Positions 62,501 to 64,000 of a stretch of DNA of 64,000 nt are shown in pieces (position 1 is the first letter of the stretch; each line of letters begins with the position of its first letter). Where the stretch lies: assembly GCA_964019165.1 (NCBI GenBank), contig OZ025273.1, positions 9,981,279 through 10,045,278 on the forward strand. Direction: 5' to 3'. The stretch comes from Mastigias papua (Eukaryota > Cnidaria > Scyphozoa > Rhizostomeae > Mastigiidae). The translations under genes were made by a program, and so were the position numbers. The notes beneath the pieces were generated by a model that worked only from the letters and a program-made list of their open reading frames with translations, ran no database searches and had not been told where the DNA came from.

Positions 62501-64000
62501 CATTTGCAAGAACGTATGTATTTGTCTTCTGCTAGTGCTGTTCTGCTAATGTTATTAGAAATAGGACCTTCATCATAAACACCCAATGCTCTGTTGTATA
62601 TTGTCTGATGTCTAAATTGTCTGCACCCCAATAGAACATACTAGGAATAGTTCAGCCTTAAAATTTTGGAAAGTTAAGAACATTTTTACTTGTTCTTATA
62701 ACAAAATAGTGTATCTTGGAAGGCGGGACAACTTTGCTCTTATAAGCTGGCCCTTATTTCTCAAGTTTCATTTGTTGTTAGAAAGGGACGTGAGATATTC
62801 CAGAGAACTACCATTTTTCTAGCTACGTTGTACATTTGCAGGTGAATAAAGAGACTCCACAATACCCGTGACTTTTTTGTAGTGTGAAATCGAGATCGTC
62901 AGGCAGTGCTCTATATAGTTTTTGTTTGTGCGTTTGTGAGTGAAAGAAATGCTGAAATTGCTTCGGTTAGTGTTCACAAAAGCCCTTTTCTATAGTTGAT
63001 GAAGACATTTTATTTTTCCAACACAATAGCGCATTGTATACGATATGTCGTTTTAGAATAATGTGCTATTACCACAGAAGTTATCTATTTAAGTAGTTTT
63101 TTGTAGTTTTACGGATATTTTGCAAAATGTTTGGGCACTCTGTGCTCGTATTAAAGGACGCATAGGTACTGCTGGTAATTTTTTCCACGGCCAGGTCTTC
63201 AGACCTGGTTTCGCCACTGCCTGTGCATTGTCACCATTGAATTGCTATATGCTGTAACCTTTGTTGCAATTTGATGTGGTGGTCATGGTTTCCGCTATTG
63301 ATGTTCATAGTAATGACGAAGATGATTATGATGATTATGATGATTGTGTTGATGATAATGATAATGATAGTTCATGATGGTTCATGGTGATTTGTGGTGA
63401 TAACCGATAGGGATTTGTGATTACGATGATTCAGCATTTGTCAGAGTTTGAAGGCCTAGTCAAACGCATACATCCTCAGAACAAATGTTGGGCGAAATGC
63501 TGGACGCGTTTGGCCACCTGTGTTGGATCATCCTTATTTGCGAAGCGATTTTGGATAAAGTTTGATCGGGATCAAAAACAAATCCTGTTTTTGAAATGTT
63601 GGATGCGTTTGGCCGCTCACCCAACATTTCATCCAACATTTCATTTTTGGGCATGCGTAGAAAACTCTTAAAGGCCTCTTAAACATGTCGCTGTGCAGGT
63701 ATTATCAGATGATGAAAATGTTGGGTGAAAGTTTCGACGAAATGTTGGATGCGTTTGACCACCCCTAAATATATTCGAAGAATTGTTAGGTACTTTGGGG
63801 CTAAAAGTTGGATGAAATGTTCTATGCGTTTGACCAAGGCTTGATATACAACTTGTACAAAATTAGCTATCAATCAGTTGTTTTTATTTTCTTTCAGCTC
63901 CTGTAGTGAAGCAACCAAGAAAGTCCACGAACATCGTATTTATGGTAGTAATCGCTTTAGTTGTGGCACTTATTTTTATTCTAGCCATTGTTATAGTATT
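53346..64000 (+). CDS. TNF-receptor-superfamily protein, four exons, both ends incomplete
   Basis: Exons 53346-53557, 58669-58867, 59750-59864 and 63898-64000 join in one frame. The extracellular part holds four cysteine-rich domains with the six-cysteine TNFR spacing: CPPEFY..CC..C..GTFLEKHC..C, CPQNYY..C..C..C..C..C, CISGYFY..C..C..C..C..C, and C..C..C..C..C..C. A basic stretch (KQPRKSTN) and a hydrophobic membrane span (IVFMVVIALVVALIFILAIV) follow. The first visible residues (LMFVSAQC) look like the end of a signal peptide encoded upstream. Known family members bind trimeric TNF-like ligands and signal through a death domain or TRAF sites. Which one applies cannot be told because the cytoplasmic exons lie beyond the window. 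NGFR/p75-like or another four-domain receptor is possible. Confidence 0.88.
53558..54014 (+). other. Receptor intron start, no further feature
   Basis: Intron sequence between the first visible receptor exon and the LINE block. No repeat or coding trace is evident. Confidence 0.6.
54015..55165 (+). mobile_element. LINE copy 3: broken reverse transcriptase in receptor intron
   Basis: Frames broken by stops give VVFIDLKRP (motif A), IEIGVPQGSCLGPLLFLLYI, a motif C reading YATS (54332-54343) instead of YADD, GNNLSLNTVKTQAMMIG and TKYLGVHIDENLAWDKQIKA. A worn C-terminus with HRGAKLW and a short tail follow. It is related to, but more diverged than, the element that follows at once. No endonuclease part is left. 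Confidence 0.8.
55270..58097 (+). mobile_element. LINE copy 1: 5'-truncated, nearly intact endonuclease-RT element
   Basis: The element starts inside the endonuclease domain (TNGLETICIEVEPPKAKSFL) and runs to a GGAGGGCCCCTTGTAA 3' UTR, with a T-tract at about 57893-57915 and an ATGAAATGAAATG tail. About 2.6 kb of frame is open except for one TGA. Endonuclease motifs include LILLGDTNCDF, TIIDHIATS and SDHYMVY. The tail of GAAAT-type repeats instead of poly(A) fits CR1/L2- or jockey-like clades, though I cannot assign the clade firmly. No clear target duplication was found. Confidence 0.88.
55390..57873 (+). pseudogene. LINE endonuclease-reverse transcriptase ORF with one internal stop
   Basis: From the first ATG, 529 codons run to TGA at 56977-56979. 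The same frame then continues another 298 codons to TAG at 57871-57873. Reverse transcriptase blocks in order are SNYRPISVLPVISRLFERLV, LLLIDLKKAFDTVDHSIL (motif A), IGVPQGSC (stop) GPLLFLLYIND, MYADDTSLSY (motif C, catalytic YADD at 57049-57060), LKGNKLSLNVAKTKTML and YLGIQVDSNLNWKVHIKALS. A C-terminal LWNALPLEIKQASSLQIF block closes it. The stop replaces the leucine found in copies 2 and 3. The frame is intact elsewhere, so the insertion is young or recently inactivated. The host receptor gene is on the same strand. Confidence 0.88.
58098..58668 (+). other. Receptor intron, no gene recognised
   Basis: 3' part of the receptor intron between the LINE and the second exon, with a GC-rich patch near 58250-58310. 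A long frame running into the exon from 58424 is intron read-through. Confidence 0.5.
58669..58867 (+). CDS. Receptor exon 2 seen: rest of domain 2, domain 3, start of 4
   Basis: The acceptor cttgtttcag ends at 58668 and the GTACAA donor starts at 58868. One base completes a serine codon and 66 codons follow: CTECDGKTYLKKACTKTEDT, VCECISGYFYKSISSTCERC, KDCSIGQGVLVACTHSTRRI and CRPCVE. The cysteine spacing is regular, with none missing. Confidence 0.88.
59250..59536 (+). mobile_element. tRNA-derived SINE, diverged copy in receptor intron
   Basis: A box A-like GTTACTGAGTGGTTAGAG and a box B-like ATGGTTCAAGCTGC begin the element. The body (GTTCACTGTCCACCCAACAG, AGGAAAGGAAGTGCCCACC, GTGTCTGACAGATACTCCC) matches 13894-14138. 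Confidence 0.72.
59750..59864 (+). CDS. Receptor exon 3 seen: cysteine-rich domain 4
   Basis: The acceptor ctgtttatcag ends at 59749 and the GTAGGT donor starts at 59865. The exon has 38 codons plus one base: GLTFSTKKNTKCSPCRQCGV, NEIKTSNCTVHQDTKCKP. It completes domain 4 with five cysteines, the sixth being in RPC of the previous exon. Confidence 0.87.
60022..60084 (+). repeat. 21-bp tandem repeat, three copies
   Basis: GTGAGGCTAGAGGTCAAAGTG and two variants follow each other in the receptor intron. Each unit is a multiple of three, so it stays open in one frame but is not spliced coding sequence. Confidence 0.8.
60085..61532 (+). other. Receptor intron, no gene recognised
   Basis: AT-rich intron. 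A short G-run lies near 60610-60618. Nothing else is supportable. Confidence 0.5.
61533..61917. repeat. Long imperfect palindrome (fold-back element) in receptor intron
   Basis: Inner arms (about 61582-61646 and 61724-61790) match over about 60 bases, with TTTGATATACCGATTGGTGA on the left and the inverse on the right. Outer arms also match (GCACTTCTTTTTTATATGAA, ATGCGAGAAAATA left; TATTTTCTCGCACTTTCATG right). The right side has about 60 extra bases between inner and outer arms. Confidence 0.78.
61918..62270 (+). other. Receptor intron, no gene recognised
   Basis: No supportable feature. Confidence 0.5.
62271..62713. mobile_element. MITE family B, copy 3
   Basis: The left end TACACTCTTTTGTTTCGTAA with GAACACGAGCCTCAAAAT inside, and the right end GTTCTTATAACAAAATAGTG plus TA, form inverted repeats of about 25 bases. 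It is the best-preserved family B copy (443 bp). Confidence 0.7.
62714..63450 (+). other. Receptor intron, short ATG/ATT-rich tract
   Basis: A GATGATTATGATGATTATGA-type simple stretch lies at 63318-63370. Otherwise no feature is supportable. Confidence 0.6.
63451..63842. mobile_element. MITE family D relative next to receptor exon
   Basis: The left end AAGGCCTAGTCAAACGCATA and the right end TATGCGTTTGACCAAGGCTT are inverted repeats with three mismatches. Internal GGATGCGTTTGGCC and AACATTTCATCCAACATTTC motifs recur in both orientations. The GTCAAACG core and AACATTTC blocks link it to 24851-25421. It ends 55 bases before the acceptor of the membrane-span exon. Confidence 0.75.
63898..64000 (+). 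CDS. Receptor exon 4 seen: juxtamembrane and membrane span (runs off window)
   Basis: The acceptor tttctttcag ends at 63897. The first two bases complete an alanine codon, followed by PVVKQPRKSTN and a hydrophobic run of about 22 residues (IVFMVVIALVVALIFILAIV...). The split codon phase agrees with the preceding donor. Confidence 0.85.

Overview
This window is nuclear DNA from an animal, AT-rich and full of introns. Two host genes are visible at its edges, and about 46 kb of repeat-rich, apparently gene-free DNA lies between them. Spliced exons with GT/AG borders, a tumour-necrosis-factor-receptor (TNFR) type receptor, several non-LTR retrotransposon families and a tRNA-derived SINE point to an invertebrate metazoan. 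The best-preserved LINE protein resembles elements I know from corals and other marine invertebrates, so a cnidarian is my best guess. That is inference, not proof.

At the left edge, 1-7049 (+) holds the last five visible exons of an aldehyde dehydrogenase of the ALDH9A1 (4-trimethylaminobutyraldehyde dehydrogenase) type; its 5' exons lie before the window. Its introns hold LINE relics on both strands and a headless SINE. At the right edge, 53346-64000 (+) holds four exons of a TNFR-superfamily receptor with four cysteine-rich domains and a membrane span. The signal-peptide start and the cytoplasmic part are not seen. Its first visible intron carries two LINE copies one after another, one of them almost fully open across endonuclease and reverse transcriptase.

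The middle (about 7.1-53.3 kb) shows no host exon I can defend. It holds many short DNA transposons with terminal inverted repeats (TIRs). One hAT-like element has an exact 8-bp target duplication (15194-15533). Two elements have 3-bp TTA or TAA duplications (28813-29781 and 32614-33233). A 400-440 bp family with GGAACCT-type ends has six copies, one of them inside a LINE. A second family has TAAGAATATCAAGGCTCA-type ends. There are also a mariner-like element, a pogo-like element, several fold-back structures, long (TA)n, (AC)n and (TG)n tracts, an (AATAC)n tract, and an ATC-rich minisatellite with a unit of about 90 bp.

The most unusual item is the 28813-29781 element. It has clean TIRs and a TTA duplication but carries a 169-codon lysine-rich open frame that I cannot assign to any transposase. 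Also notable is a hairpin motif (CTGAWGA, stem-loop, GAAACG) that occurs at three places and resembles, but does not exactly match, a hammerhead ribozyme core.
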